Shown here in pieces: positions 1 to 13,540 of a DNA stretch of 62,000 nucleotides. How positions within the stretch are numbered: the first letter of the stretch is position 1; each line of letters opens with the position of its first letter. A model generated the notes under the pieces. The model did not search any database and was not told the DNA's origin. It was given only the letters and a program-made list of their open reading frames with translations. Source of the stretch: Neocallimastix lanati (nom. inval.) (taxonomy: Eukaryota; Neocallimastigomycota; Neocallimastigomycetes; Neocallimastigales; Neocallimastigaceae); assembly GCA_016946835.1 (NCBI GenBank), contig JACVTC010000034.1, positions 855,001-917,000 on the forward strand, written 5' to 3'. The translations under genes were made by a program, and so were the position numbers.

Positions 1-46
<46 letters not shown>

Positions 47-130
47 AAAAAAAATAAAAAAAAATTTGGTGCGATATAAATATATATGTAGATATTATAT
101 TATCTATTATACAGACCAACAGTACTAAAT

Positions 131-175
<45 letters not shown>

Positions 176-184
176 AAATTAAAA

Positions 185-227
<43 letters not shown>

Positions 228-299
228 ATAATTACATTACTTTATTATTAAAAAAAAAAAGTCAAAAAAATCCAAGAAAAAAAAAATTATTATTAAGGT
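1..299. repeat. Poly-A and AT simple sequence
   Basis: Long A runs (1-62, about 136-172), a TAAA tetranucleotide stretch (about 188-214) and AAT triplets. No gene is visible. Confidence 0.9.
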
Positions 300-784
300 A
301 GGTAGGTAAGGATTGGCTTTTTCTTTACTTTCTTGCTATCCATCCGGGAATTAGTTCATTCCGATATGTCGTTGGTAAACTGAAAAAACATCTTTATGAT
401 GATTTTTCAATTACTATTATTATTTTTTTTTTTTTTTTTTTTTTACTTTCACTTGATGATTTTTCTAAAAAAAAAAAAAAATATGGGAGATTATATTAGG
501 AATGAAGTGAATAAAAATATATACCATTATTCATTCTGGTAATTTGTAAGAGGTTTTATTAATATATTTTGTACCATCATCATATTTAAAAAGTAATCCT
601 ATTATATGAAGTAGTATTAGAAATAAATTTATGATAAAATTTAATTTAATAAAAAATATTTGGGAAAACATCAGATATATTTTTTTGATAAAACTGGTAA
701 TGGTAATCCTCAACAGAATGGTTGTGCTGAACGGTTAGAACGGTTAGAACGGTTGAACCCCCAAAAAAATGTTTAATCATTAAC

Positions 785-975
785 ACTACTACTTTTTTTT
801 TTTTACTTTTTTTTTTTTACTTTTTTTTTTTTTACTTTTTTTTTTTTTTACTTTTTTTTTTTTTTTTACTTTTTTTTTTTTTACTTTTTTTTTTTTTTTA
901 CTTTTTTTTTTTTTTTTTTACTTTTTTTTTTTTTTACTTTTTTTTTTTTTTTTTACTTTTTTTTTTTTTACTTAA
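785..975. repeat. Poly-T blocks separated by AC
   Basis: About a dozen blocks of 9-19 T separated by 'AC', giving a compound homopolymer inside the decayed copia element. Confidence 0.9.
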
Positions 976-1599
976 ATATAAACTCCTCTTCCTCTAAAAA
1001 CTTTCCCTTCTAAATTCCTAGAGGGGGTGGAGATTCCACTATCCTTTGTGCTACTGTTGCTGCCTCTACTTATATTTATAAATTTAAAAGCCAATATCAA
1101 AAAGTATTAATTAATAATAAAAAAAAAAAAAATTCCTAATAAATTTTATATTTATATGTATGTTTTTTTTTTTTTTTTTCAATTAAAGCTTATCGATATT
1201 TTCTCATCTTCTTAAAGGTTTTTTTTTTTTTTTTTTTGGATGTAAAGCCTTTTTTCTATCATAATTATAAAAAAAAAAAAATCTAAACAAGTTCGTTAAC
1301 AATACTTAAAATCTTGGGTATATTCTTAGGCTATGGGCTCTACTTCTGACTCTTCTGGATATAAAAATTCTTGATACGTCATACTTCCACTAATTCTATA
1401 GTCACATCTATAAGAGATGTTTATTCTAAAAAGGATATGCCTTGGTACTATTAATACCACCTTTTTTTTTTTTTTTTTTTTTTATTGATTTTATTATCAA
1501 ATTTCAAGGATTCTTTAATTAAAGGGGAAATTAATAGTTAATAGTAATATTAAAAATAATTGTATTCATTCACAATTAAAGAAACCTTCAAATGCTATT

Positions 1600-1772
<173 letters not shown>

Positions 1773-2090
1773 GATTTAAAAAAAAAAAAAAAATTTTTTT
1801 AATATTTTAAAAACAAACATTCCAATCCATCACTTTTTACCAACATGCAATTAAATCATCTCAAGTAGGTGAGAAATGGAAAATTGTTATAAATAAATGA
1901 TGAATTAACCAAAACATACATATATAATAATAATGATGATGTAAGTGGTAGAGAATATATCTAATGATATGAATATAATATAATAGGCACTGAAATAAAA
2001 TAAAAATGGATTTTTTTTTTTTTTGCTAAAAAAAAAAAAAGCAAGACTGGTGGCCCTTGAATGTCAAACGTCAACAAGATAAAGGAGAAG

Positions 2091-2216
<126 letters not shown>

Positions 2217-2379
2217 ATACTTCTCCAACAGTCAGTTCAAAGTCGATAGTTTCTAAGAACTTAACCATTGCCATCGTATCTAAACTATGACTGGAACTAG
2301 AAAGTTAAAACAATTGGATATAAAAGGCCGCTTACCTTACCATACCTTAATACTAATTTGGAAGATATTTATTGATATT

Positions 2380-3302
2380 TATTTTTTTTTTTTTTTTATA
2401 TTGACTCCTTAACAATATATATAAAAATCATAATAATAATAATACTTTAAAAAAAAAAAAAAAAAAATTTGAAAATTATATATATAAGATATAATATATT
2501 TTATGTATATTTCTTTTATATATTTTTTTTATTTAATTTATTATTATTATTATTATTATTATAATTATTGTTCTAATTATTATTACTATATTACTATTAA
2601 TTAGACTATTATTAGAATGAATAAAGAAAAAAAAAAAAAAAAAAACTGTATTGATTTATAAAAGAGAAGAAAAAAAAAAAATTATATATATATATATTAT
2701 TTTACTATACTTTTTTCTTTGTATTTTCTTTTTTATTTTATTTTTTTTTTTAATTATAAAAAAAAAAAAAAAAAAAAAAGAAAAAGAAATAAAATACCAC
2801 TAAAATATTAAAACATTATTAAATATATTATAAATTTTTAAATATCATTATTTTTTTTTTTTTTTTTTTTTTCAAAAAGTATTAACTCTATTTAACAAAT
2901 GAAATAGTTTAAATGTATATATATATATATATATGTACATATCTAATTATAATATTATTATTAATATTATTATTATTATTGAACTAAATGATTTATTTAA
3001 TAATTATTATTTTTTTTTTTTTAATATTATTTTATTATATATATTTTATATTTTATATTTTATTTTTTTTTTTTATTTATATATATTTTTTTAATTTTAT
3101 TTTATATTATAGTTTATTCTCTAATTTTTTTTATATACTTTTTATTAAATATATTTTTTTTTGAATTATTGTATTTTTATATAAATTCTTCCTTTTTTTT
3201 TTTTTTTTTTTTTTTTTCTTTAATTATAATAAAAAAAAAAACATTAATCGATTAATAATATCCAGTTGATTTTATTTATTTTTATTTTTTTTTAAAAAAG
3301 AA

Positions 3303-3333
<31 letters not shown>

Positions 3334-4900
3334 GAATACATATATTGGAAGTACAAAAGAGATAAATATTAAAAATACTTTTTTTTTTTTTACAATTATA
3401 ATACTATTTAATATATTGAACAATTTTATTATTGGATTACAAATAATGATTTGAAAGAAAAAAAAAAAAATGTAAACAATATATATACATATATATACAG
3501 GTAAGGTTTAGAAAAAAATTAATAATAATAATAAATAGAAAAGGATATTAATAAAAAAATTAAATATGAATTTATATATATTTTTCTCTTTCTATTTATT
3601 ATTATTATTATTTTTTAATATATATATATTTTTTTTAAATTTAAAAAAAAAAAATCTTTTTTTCTTCTTTCCTTATGTATTATTGATTAATTTTTTCTTT
3701 TTTTTTTTTTTATTTAAATTTTATTATTTATTGTCTTTTGTATTATTCCATTTTTTTTTTTTTTTAATTATTGCTGTTTTTTTTTTTTTTTTTTTTTGTT
3801 TTGTTTTGTTTTGTTTTGATTTGGTTTGTTTTGGTTTGTTTTTTTGGTTTGTTTTTTCAATTTTTCATTTTAATTTATATATATATGTTATTGTTGTTTC
3901 TATTTTTTTATATATATTTAATTTTGATATTTTTATTATAATTTTTATTTTAATTATTTACTTTCCAAAAAAAAATGATATATTGTATAAAATTTTATAA
4001 TATTTTAAAATGAAATGAAAATATATATATATATATTTTCTTGTTTCTTCTTTTCTTTTTTTCAATTAAAATCATTTGTAAAAATAATATATAATAATAT
4101 ACATATTTGAATTCATTATTTAATTTTTTTTTTCTCCTTTTTAAATAAAGTAAAGATTAATTAAAATAATTAAAAAAAAATTTTTTTTCTTTTAAACTAT
4201 TGCATATATATCTATATAAATATTATTAAAATATTTAAAAATTAAAAATTAAAAAAAAAAAAAAAAAAGGAATAGTTAAAATAAAAGTAAGCATTTTAAA
4301 ATAAAAATTATAACTAAAAATTAAAATATCAAATTTAATATTAATAAAAAAAATAATAATAATAATAATTTTTATATAGATATATATGATTTTTAATGAA
4401 TTAATAGTAAAAAAAAATTTTTTTATAATCAAAATCAATACTTGATTAATTTTTTTTTTAAAAAAAAAATGTAAATTAATAATAATTATTGATAAATTAT
4501 TATTGTTGTTGTTGTTGCTATTATTTATAGTTTCTTACTGGCCTTTAATTGATATTGGTTTGTAGTTTGTATATATATTGAAAAGATATAATGTAAAATA
4601 ATGTTAAAAAAAAAATTTTTATAATTAATAACAAAAAAAAAAAAAATAGTTGAAACGATAAACTTAACACGTTCTATAACAAAATAAAATATATATATAT
4701 ATTTTTCTATATATTAAATGTTTTTAATCTTTTTAAAATTTATTATATATTCAAAATGATTTTGAAGGAATTAAATTACTTTTTCTATTTTTTTTATTTG
4801 ATTTTTTTTGGAGGGAATTTTATTGAAATAGATTGACTTAATTTATTATTTACCTTCATATATTCTTTTGTTTACCTTTATTTATTTATCCGTTCATTTA
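2380..4900. other. AT-rich intergenic region downstream of the 1250-aa gene
   Basis: Nearly pure A/T with short A and T runs and TA repeats. Around 3790-3860 there is a TTTTG-rich stretch. Open frames here, such as one over 3566-4000, encode only Phe/Leu/Ile low-complexity strings and have no protein character. No RNA gene was seen. Confidence 0.8.
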
Positions 4901-4901
4901 T

Positions 4902-7900
4902 TTATACAGATTCATTACTAGTATTTGAAATTTCAACCTCCATAGGTTGTATTCCTTGTATACCTTGAATCACTTGAACAGATTTTGCAGAAGAAGGTGA
5001 CGCTATTCTTGTCGTTGGACTCATTATATTATAAGAAGTTAATGGACTATCATTATTCTTTACTCTTTGTGCATAAACACCAGGAGATGAAGTAGCAGAA
5101 AGAGGTGGTGTCATATTTTGAAGAGTAGAATTCTTATCAGGATTGTGTTGACTGTATGAACTATTCATTTTCATTTGTTGTTGTTTTTGTTGTTGTTGCT
5201 TTTTCATTTGTTGCATTTGTATTTGCTGTTGTTGTTGCTTTTGTTGCATTTTCATTTGTTGCATTTGTTGCATTTGTTGCATTTGTTGCATTTGTATTTG
5301 TTGCTGTTGCTGTTGCTGTTGCTGTTGTTGCATTTTCATTTGTTGCATTTGTTGCATTTGCATTTGTTGTAATTGTTGTTGTTGTTGTTGTTTCTGTTGT
5401 TTTCTAGATAAGGAACCTTCTCCTCCTCCTTCCATTAAAAGTGAAGTTGAACTAGTTGTAGAGGAAATACTTGATTTCTTTTGTTGAAGATTTATTGGTT
5501 TCGAAGGAATTTGACTTCCCATAGTACCTTGAACGGCTGAACTACCTATTGATGGACTAGAATAAGTTTGATTAATAAAGTTCTTTGCTTTTTTGAGTTC
5601 TTCACGTAATTTCATAATTTCATTTTCCATGGCATGACGTTCACGTAAAAGTTTCTGTTGACTAAGAACTAAATCTTGAATCTTAGTGTAGGCCTGTGCG
5701 GATAAATTATCAAATTGGGCTTGTTTTTCTTCACCAGTTTTAATTAATTCTTTATTCTTTTCAGCAAGCGCATCTCTTTCCTCAGCAGTCTTTTGATATC
5801 TTTCTTGAGCTAACTTTAATTCATTGGAAAGCTTTTGAGAGCTAATATGATATCTACTAACTTCTTCTTGAAGAGATTCAATAGTAGCATTTTTTTCAGT
5901 AGAAGCAGCACTTAATTCTTCAACTAAAGCTTCATACTCTTTAGTAGCTTCTGGGTCGGTTTGAACACCAGTATGATGAAGATGAGGTTTACGAGTCTGA
6001 ATTTGAACATGTCTACGTCTTGGTCTTGGTCTTGACTGATTAGGTGGATAAGATCTTGGAGGTTGTTGTCCTTCATTCTCTTGTGGATGATTTTTATGAT
6101 AGGATGGTACATTCTTCATATTAACACTTAAAGAAATTGGTCTTTGACTTTGATCTTTCATACCTCTATTACTACCACTACCATTTCTATCTACATTTCT
6201 TGAGGATGAACTATTTCTACCTGATGATGGAGCATTAGATCTTCTACGATCACTTCTTTCTTGTGGAGATGTTGGAAGTGGCTGTGGTTGTTTTGATTGT
6301 TTTTCTAATTCTTCTATTTCTAATTGTTCTAATTCTCGAGAAGCTTCTTCTAATTCAGCATCTTCAGATGTAATTTCTAAAGTAGACATTTCTGGTGGGG
6401 GTAATGAAATAATATTATTAGCAGATTTTGTTTCATCATTACTATCTTCATCCTTTAATTTACTCTTATGAACAATATGTTTTTGACCATTTAATCCAGT
6501 TACAACTTCCTTTTCTTGAGTTTGAGATGAGGATGGTTGAGATGAGGATTGGGTTTGAGTTTGAGTTTGAGTTGAAGATAGAGATTGAGATTGAGGAGAT
6601 GGTGGTTTAGATGGGGATTGAATTTGAGTTAGAGTTGGAGTTTGAGTTTCAGGTTGTGGATGAGATGATGATTGAGATTGAGTTGGAGATGGTGTTACTT
6701 TTTGTTCTGTTGGTGGAGCTGGAGGAAGAGTGGTTGGTGGTGGAGATGGTTTAGATGGTAATGAAATAGTAGAAGTCGAAGTCGAAGTGGTAATAGTACT
6801 AGTAGTGGTAGTGGTAGTTGAAGTGGAAGCATCAACTGTTTGTGGAGGTAAGGATTGTAACGCACTAATAGATGGTACATCTTTCATAGTAGCAATAATA
6901 GGCATCATATCCTCATTTTGGACGTGTAATTGAATTTTTTGTTGAGGGCGAGGTTGTAAATTTATTTTTTCTTCTTCTTCTTCATCATCATCATAGCCAT
7001 CATCATCATCATCATAGGCATCATTATCATAATCTGATTCTTCATAATAATAATCAGAATCAGAAATTTCACCGACTTCTTCACTAAATTGAACCGTTTT
7101 ATTGGTATGAGCCTTTGGAATTGGATCATTAATAAAGGAACAATTTTCTGGACGCATTTCAGCATTATGTCTTGTATTACGAATAACTTCACTATCTTCT
7201 TCAGAGAAATAATCTTCATCATCATCGGAAAAGAAATCTTCATCTTCTAAAATATTATCTTCCTCATAATCAGAAAGAATCTCACCATCTTCAGTAATAC
7301 CGAAAGCTAATTCATCCATACGTTGTTGTACTTCATACGGTTCCAGACCTTGTTGATTAATAAGCAATTGACTTATTACCATCGAAGAAGAACGTGGAGG
7401 ATGACGACTATTTCTTTTTCTTTCTTCACCATTAAGACCATTAAGAATTGGACTAGTATTACCGAGTATTGGTGACATATTATTTATACTACCTAAAGAA
7501 TCATCTATACTATTACTCATACTACTACTTATACTACTCATACCAATAGGATGTGAGTTTGACAAGAAAGAGGAACGTTGATGATTTGGCATTGGTACTT
7601 GTGGAAAATCAAATTCATCATCATCTAGTTGTTGTTGTTGAAGGAAAACACTTTGTGTTTGAACGAATGATTTTTTTTGTGCATTTTGTTGAAATTCTGA
7701 TGGATATTCCATCATATTCATATTCATTTTCTTTTGTTTCTCAGCTTCAATTTGTTGGATTTGTTTCATATATTGCTTCATTTGATTGGAAGTCTTAAGT
7801 GATTCTTCTAAAATTTTAGAATCCGTCTTTCTTCTTGGTCTATTTTGATTTTGACCTGGTATTGGTTGTGGTTGGCGTTTGACTTGTAAAGATTGCATTA

Positions 7901-8654
7901 AACGAGCTTCCTCTGGAGATTCTACCATTATACGATTTTCCTCTGGAGATAATGGATTTATATTTATATTATTCATATTCATATTATTTATGTTATTCAT
8001 ATTATTCATGTTATTTATATTCATATTCATATTCATTGAAGCAACATTCATTCCACCCATAGCCATACCATTTGAATTTGAACCATTATTTGGATTGTTT
8101 GGACTGTAAAGTCCTTTACCATCATTTTCAGCTATTAATGGAACATGTTTTGGACGATTAGTCATATCATTATTATTATTATTATTTTTTTTGGTTTTAT
8201 CTTTTTTACTTTGTTTCTTAAAACTGAAAATAGAATTCTTCTTTTTCTTTTGTTGATTATTTGCTGGAGGTTCTTCTGGACCAGTACGACGTAAAAATTC
8301 AGCTAAAGCTTCTGTTTCGGTTGGCTTTCTTCTTGGAACAATTTCATCTAGTAATTCTTCATCAGAAGAAAGATCTAATTCATTAGCACCTTTAAAATGT
8401 CCTTTATTAAAGCCTGAACCCATACCCTTATTATTAAAACCATGTGGGGTATTCATATATTGTTGTTGTTGTTGCATTAACTGCTGTTGTTTCATATATT
8501 GCTGTTGTTGTAAATATTGTTGTTGGCGTATAAAATTAGAATCATTTAATAGTTCTGGTGGAACATTTCCATTAGAACCATTCCTTTCAAAATTTTGTTG
8601 TATTGGACTATCAAAATTTCTCATTAATTGTTCCTGAGCTTGATTCGATATCAT
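4902..8654 (-). CDS. Large low-complexity protein with a C-terminal coiled coil, function unknown
   Basis: An uninterrupted 1250-codon frame runs from ATG at 8654 to a stop at 4902. The flanks are almost pure A/T while this frame has ordinary base composition, which supports a real intronless gene. Segments by approximate residue: Gln/Met-rich 45-68; an acidic then basic patch 93-112; LAEFLRRTGPEEPP at 117-130; Lys-rich 136-156; Asn/Met repeats about 190-240; strongly acidic Asp/Glu/Tyr blocks 450-565; a Pro/Ser/Thr/Gln-rich linker 620-730; Ser/Arg/Asn-rich 800-900; a continuous heptad-like coiled coil about 905-1030; then Gln/Met repeats 1085-1165. No enzyme motif, membrane segment or signal peptide is visible. 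The layout suits a scaffold or cytoskeletal/polarity factor, but that is only inference. The LAEFLRRTGPEEPP string may be a short conserved fungal motif; I cannot confirm this. The only host-type protein gene in the window. Confidence 0.85.
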   Translation of the reverse strand: MISNQAQEQLMRNFDSPIQQNFERNGSNGNVPPELLNDSNFIRQQQYLQQQQYMKQQQLMQQQQQYMNTPHGFNNKGMGSGFNKGHFKGANELDLSSDEELLDEIVPRRKPTETEALAEFLRRTGPEEPPANNQQKKKKNSIFSFKKQSKKDKTKKNNNNNNDMTNRPKHVPLIAENDGKGLYSPNNPNNGSNSNGMAMGGMNVASMNMNMNINNMNNMNNINNMNMNNININPLSPEENRIMVESPEEARLMQSLQVKRQPQPIPGQNQNRPRRKTDSKILEESLKTSNQMKQYMKQIQQIEAEKQKKMNMNMMEYPSEFQQNAQKKSFVQTQSVFLQQQQLDDDEFDFPQVPMPNHQRSSFLSNSHPIGMSSISSSMSNSIDDSLGSINNMSPILGNTSPILNGLNGEERKRNSRHPPRSSSMVISQLLINQQGLEPYEVQQRMDELAFGITEDGEILSDYEEDNILEDEDFFSDDDEDYFSEEDSEVIRNTRHNAEMRPENCSFINDPIPKAHTNKTVQFSEEVGEISDSDYYYEESDYDNDAYDDDDDGYDDDEEEEEKINLQPRPQQKIQLHVQNEDMMPIIATMKDVPSISALQSLPPQTVDASTSTTTTTTSTITTSTSTSTISLPSKPSPPPTTLPPAPPTEQKVTPSPTQSQSSSHPQPETQTPTLTQIQSPSKPPSPQSQSLSSTQTQTQTQSSSQPSSSQTQEKEVVTGLNGQKHIVHKSKLKDEDSNDETKSANNIISLPPPEMSTLEITSEDAELEEASRELEQLEIEELEKQSKQPQPLPTSPQERSDRRRSNAPSSGRNSSSSRNVDRNGSGSNRGMKDQSQRPISLSVNMKNVPSYHKNHPQENEGQQPPRSYPPNQSRPRPRRRHVQIQTRKPHLHHTGVQTDPEATKEYEALVEELSAASTEKNATIESLQEEVSRYHISSQKLSNELKLAQERYQKTAEERDALAEKNKELIKTGEEKQAQFDNLSAQAYTKIQDLVLSQQKLLRERHAMENEIMKLREELKKAKNFINQTYSSPSIGSSAVQGTMGSQIPSKPINLQQKKSSISSTTSSTSLLMEGGGEGSLSRKQQKQQQQQQLQQMQMQQMQQMKMQQQQQQQQQQQIQMQQMQQMQQMQQMKMQQKQQQQQIQMQQMKKQQQQKQQQMKMNSSYSQHNPDKNSTLQNMTPPLSATSSPGVYAQRVKNNDSPLTSYNIMSPTTRIASPSSAKSVQVIQGIQGIQPMEVEISNTSNESV
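5156..5400 (-). repeat. Coding Gln/Met/Lys repeat
   Basis: CAA/CAG- and ATG-rich trinucleotide repeats inside the 1250-aa gene encode poly-Gln with interspersed Met and Lys. Valine/leucine-rich frames on the opposite strand are shadows of this repeat. Confidence 0.9.
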
Positions 8655-8908
8655 TTTGTTCTATTATTATATTATTTATATTATATTATGTATATTATAT
8701 TATATTATATATTATATTATGTATATTATTTAGGGTTTTTTTTATTTTTTAAATAAAAAGAACTGAATTCAAAAAAATTCGTATTAGAAATTTTTTTTTA
8801 CAAAATTTGTATAAGCAATTTATAAAATATAAATTTAAAAATATTAATAAAAAAAATAAAATAAAAGTTAGTGTTATTTTTTAATATCTCTTTTAATTTA
8901 TGTTATTA
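8655..8908. other. AT-rich region upstream of the 1250-aa gene
   Basis: This presumably holds the promoter and 5' UTR of the minus-strand gene. It contains TATATTATATTATG-like runs just upstream of the ATG. No specific regulatory motif can be assigned. Confidence 0.4.
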
Positions 8909-9390
8909 TTATTAATGAATATAATTATTTTATTGATATTAATATTAATTATTAATGAATATAATTATTTTATTGATATTAATATTAATTATTAATGAAT
9001 ATAATTATTTTATTGATATTAATATTAATTATTAATGAATATAATTATTTTATTGATATTAATATTAATTATTAATGAATATAATTATTTTATTGATATT
9101 AATATTAATTATTAATGAATATAATTATTTTATTGATATTAATATTAATTATTAATGAATATAATTATTTTATTGATATTAATATTAATTATTAATGAAT
9201 ATAATTATTTTATTGATATTAATATTAATTATTAATAAATATAATTATTTATTGATATTAATATTAATTATTAATGAATATAATTATTTTATTGATATTA
9301 ATATTAATTATTAATGAATATAATTATTTTATTGATATTAATATTAATTATTAATGAATATAATTATTTTATTGATATTAATATCAATTT
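8909..9390. repeat. 40-bp tandem satellite, about 12 copies
   Basis: A 40-bp unit (ATTAATGAATATAATTATTT followed by TATTGATATTAATATTAATT) repeats about 12 times in register with very few changes. One copy near 9235-9250 has a G-to-A change and lost a T. The homogeneity points to recent amplification or active homogenisation. Confidence 0.95.
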
Positions 9391-10464
9391 TTAATAAATT
9401 ATTTTATTTGTGTCAATATATAAATTGTTTTATCATTATAAATTTATGAATAATTTAATATATATAGTATTTTATTCTATTTTATTATTAGTAATATTAA
9501 TATGTTTTATCTTTCTATGTATTATTATTAATATTTATATATTAACTATTTTTTTCATTTATTATTTTTATTTAAATACTGTTTATTTATAAAGAAAATT
9601 TCTTATTGTATTTAAAATATTCATTATTAAAACTTTTTATCCTTTTATTTAATATATGTATATATATTTACTTAATAATGTTATATGAATATTTATTATA
9701 TTATTATATATTAATAAATAATTATATAATTATTTTTTCTTCTAATATTTTTTTTTCTGAAATTAAAAAAAAATAAATTTTATTATTTACTTTTATTTTT
9801 GGTTTATTGAATTTATTGAATTATGTAAATATATATTTTTTCTTTACATATATATAAGTTTATTCCTTATTAGTATATTATTCTTCTATTTACTATTTAA
9901 AATATATCTAATATAATTAATTTATTGATAATTATTTAAATATATTTTGAGGTTTATAATTGTTCCTAAATAATATATTATATTTCGTAAAACTTTTAAT
10001 TTAATTATATAATAACTATATGCTCTTTAAATATTTCATTTATCTATTAATTTTATTATTATTAATACAAAACACACTCTATATAAATTTGATAAGTAAA
10101 TAAATAAATAAATAAATAATATTTAATTTAAAAATTTAAAAATTTAAAAATTTCTTAAAAAAATATAAAAAAAAGACTACTAATTTTTATATGATAAAAT
10201 ATATTTATCAAATATATATATATATTACTTTTGATTTTCTATTTTATATATTATTGTTTTTGTTATATAAAGAAGAAATAATAACTTTTAAAAGTTTTAT
10301 TAAAAGATAAATAATTCTATTATTAAAATGATTAGTTATTAAATTAAGTATTATTATTATTAAATATTATTATTGTTTCTTCTTTTTTTTTCTCATTTAA
10401 TTATTATTATATATTCTGATTAAAATAATTTCAATTATATTATTTAAAAAGAAAGAAACTGAAG

Positions 10465-10507
<43 letters not shown>

Positions 10508-11620
10508 AGTTATGAAGAAAAAAAATAAAAATAAAATAAAATCATATAAAAAAATTAATATAGAAAATTAATGTATCATTTATTAGAATATATTATATTA
10601 TATTTAAGTTTTAAATATATTTTATTGGCAATGTATTAAAAGATTTCCATATTAAATAATAATAATAATAATAATAAATAATAATAATAATAAATATTAA
10701 TAAATAATAATAAATAATAAATAAATAAATAAATAAATAATAAATAATAAAAAGAATAAAATGAGTATTTATTAATAAATATTAAATAATAAATAATAAA
10801 TAATTAAATATATAAATTATTAAATAAATAAATAAATAAGAAATAATTAATTAATTAATAATATTTATTAATAACTAATTAAATATAATTAAATAAATAA
10901 ATGAATAATTAAATAAATATTAATTAAAAAATTATTATATAAAAAAAGAATAATAAAATAGGAATAATAGAATTATGAAATTATGATTAATTGATAATAT
11001 AATATATGAAATTTTATTCTTATTATTCATCTCATATTCTTTTTTATGAAATAAAAACATGGTTTAAATTATAAGAAATAGACCGATTGCAAATCAAAAA
11101 CAATAAACTGTGATGAAATTATTATTTATTGTATTTCAATTTGAATTTTTTTTTTTTTCATTGTTTTTAAACTCATTAGTTTGGATTAATACTGTATGTA
11201 TAAAATCTATATATTTAAACTTTTTTTTTTTTTTTGTTACAACCACAAAAGATAGTTTAGTAATAATATCTAGTTAGAATTTATATTTTACTTTTATTCT
11301 TAATTATTCTTAATTAATTATTTATTTATTTATTTATTTATTCATTTATATTTCTATTTCTATTTTTTTTTTTTTTTAGTCAGTCAAGAATCCTTTCATA
11401 CATAATAATTTGGGTTTATTTAATCCTCATGAATCATAAAATCTATAAAACAGAAGAAAAATGAATAATTTTTTTTATTTCTTTTTCATTATATCACTCA
11501 TAAAAAGAAAAATAGTTTTTAATTAATTTTCAAATCCTATTAATTAATATTTTAATATAAATTAATAATAAATAGTATTTAATTATAATTAATTTCAGAA
11601 TTCTTTTATTTTGTTATTAT
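9391..11620. other. AT desert
   Basis: Pure AT-rich sequence with TAAA/AAT runs and a 35-bp poly-A near 10470-10505. Slightly less AT-rich islands near 11055-11110 and 11375-11450 show no recognisable gene. Confidence 0.7.
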
Positions 11621-11629
11621 TGTTATTAA

Positions 11630-12370
11630 TTATTATTTATTATTTATTATTTATTATTTATTATTTATTATTTATTATTTATTATTTATTATTTATTATT
11701 TATTATTTATTATTTATTATTTATTATTTATTATTTATTATTTAATTATTTATTATTTATTATTTATTATTTATTATTTTATTATTTATTATTTATTATT
11801 TATTATTTATTTATTTATTATTTATTATTTATTATTTATTATTTATTATTTATTATTTATTATTTATTATTTATATTTATATTTATTATTTATTATTTAT
11901 TATTTATTATTTATTATTTATTATTTATTATTTATTATTTATTATTTATTATTTATTATTTATTATTTATTATTTATTATTTATTATTTATTATTTATTA
12001 TTTATTATTTATTATTTATTATTTATTATTTATTATTTATTATTTATTATTTATTATTTATTATTTATTATTTATTATTTATTATTTATTATTTATTATT
12101 TATTATTTATTATTTATTATTTATTATTTATTATTTATTATTTATTATTTATTATTTATTATTTATTATTTATTATTTATTATTTATTATTTATTATTTA
12201 TTATTTATTATTTATTATTTATTATTTATTATTTATTATTTATTATTTATTATTTATTATTTATTATTTATTATTTATTATTTATTATTTATTATTTATT
12301 ATTTATTATTTATTATTTATTATTTATTATTTATTATTTATTATTTATTATATATTATTTATTATTTATT
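11630..12370. repeat. TTATTAT heptanucleotide array
   Basis: About 100 tandem copies of a 7-bp unit (TTATTAT) with a handful of length variants near 11745, 11780, 11810 and 11870. Shorter arrays of the same unit lie at about 13545-13660 and 13700-13770. Confidence 0.95.
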
Positions 12371-13540
12371 AATAAATTATTTATTATTCCATTATTGATT
12401 ATTCCATTATTGATTATTCCATTATTGATTATTGATTATTGATTATTTAAAAGTAAATACTCTTTATTATTATTTATTACTATAAGTACCACTACAGGAA
12501 TGTTATTCAAAATATGTTTAGTATCTATCTATTCAATAAAATAATTAATATTTTTATTTTAGGAAAATGCTTTTCCCTAAAGATAGAGTATTACCAATTG
12601 AATCTTCAATAATTATTAATGAAATTCAAAATAGATATAAATAATAATAATAATAATAATAATAATAATTAATGAGTAAATAGAAAATTTTATTTTCCTT
12701 TCTCTCCTACAATTATTTCAAAACTGAGAGCACATTCATTATTAGTATTAGTATTATAAGTATTATTATATTAATAAAATATATATAATGAATAATGACA
12801 TATGAATAATAATTATCAAAATATAAATAATAAAATATAAATAAAAAATAACAAAAGATAAATAATATATAATAAAATATAGATAATAAATAATAAAATT
12901 TAAATAATAGATATTAATTATTTTATTTTATTTATTTAAAATATGAAAGTACAGAAAAAAATTTTATATTGAATTTCTTTCAATTATATTAAATATTTCA
13001 TTTTATTTTTAATATATTTACTTTAATTACCTTCAATCTATTTAAATATAAATATTATATATGATATTATATTTTATTATTTAAATATTATATATTATAT
13101 TATATTTTATTATTTAAATATTATATATTATATTATATTTTATTATTTAAATATATAATATATTTTATTATTTAAATATTATATACATATTTATAACATA
13201 AATGTAAAAAAAAAAATAGATTTACATTTACATAATAATTTAAATTCAATATTTTTTTTATAATATAATATCACATTTATTTTATTAAAAAAAAATATAA
13301 ATGTAATATTATATTATATTCATTTATATTGAATCTCAACATTTCTGTATATTATTTAATTAGTTTTACTTTATTTAGTTTTATCTTTTTTTTTATTATT
13401 ATTATTTATTATTTAAATTTACCCTTTTTATTATTATTATTATTATTTATTATTATTATAATTTATTATTATTTATTATTTATTATTATTTATTTATTAT
13501 TTATTATTTATTTTTATTATTATTTATTATTATTATAATT
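12371..13540. other. AT-rich intergenic
   Basis: Small AAT and TTA repeats and a repeated 'TATTATATTTTATTATTTAAA' style segment near 13060-13160. No gene was recognised. Confidence 0.7.

Noticed and set aside
3566-4000. 144-aa + strand frame
   Set aside because: Composed almost entirely of Phe, Leu, Ile and Tyr from T-rich DNA, with no conserved pattern. AT-rich noise.
5156-7798. Several + strand frames opposite the 1250-aa gene
   Set aside because: Antisense shadows of trinucleotide repeats and codon bias. The minus-strand frame is continuous and much longer.
8909-9390. 40-bp satellite as CRISPR or origin iterons
   Set aside because: Direct head-to-tail units without spacers in a eukaryotic context. 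No supporting gene.
11630-12370. TTATTAT array as a telomere
   Set aside because: Internal to the sequence, lacks the G-rich strand typical of telomeres, and shorter arrays occur nearby.
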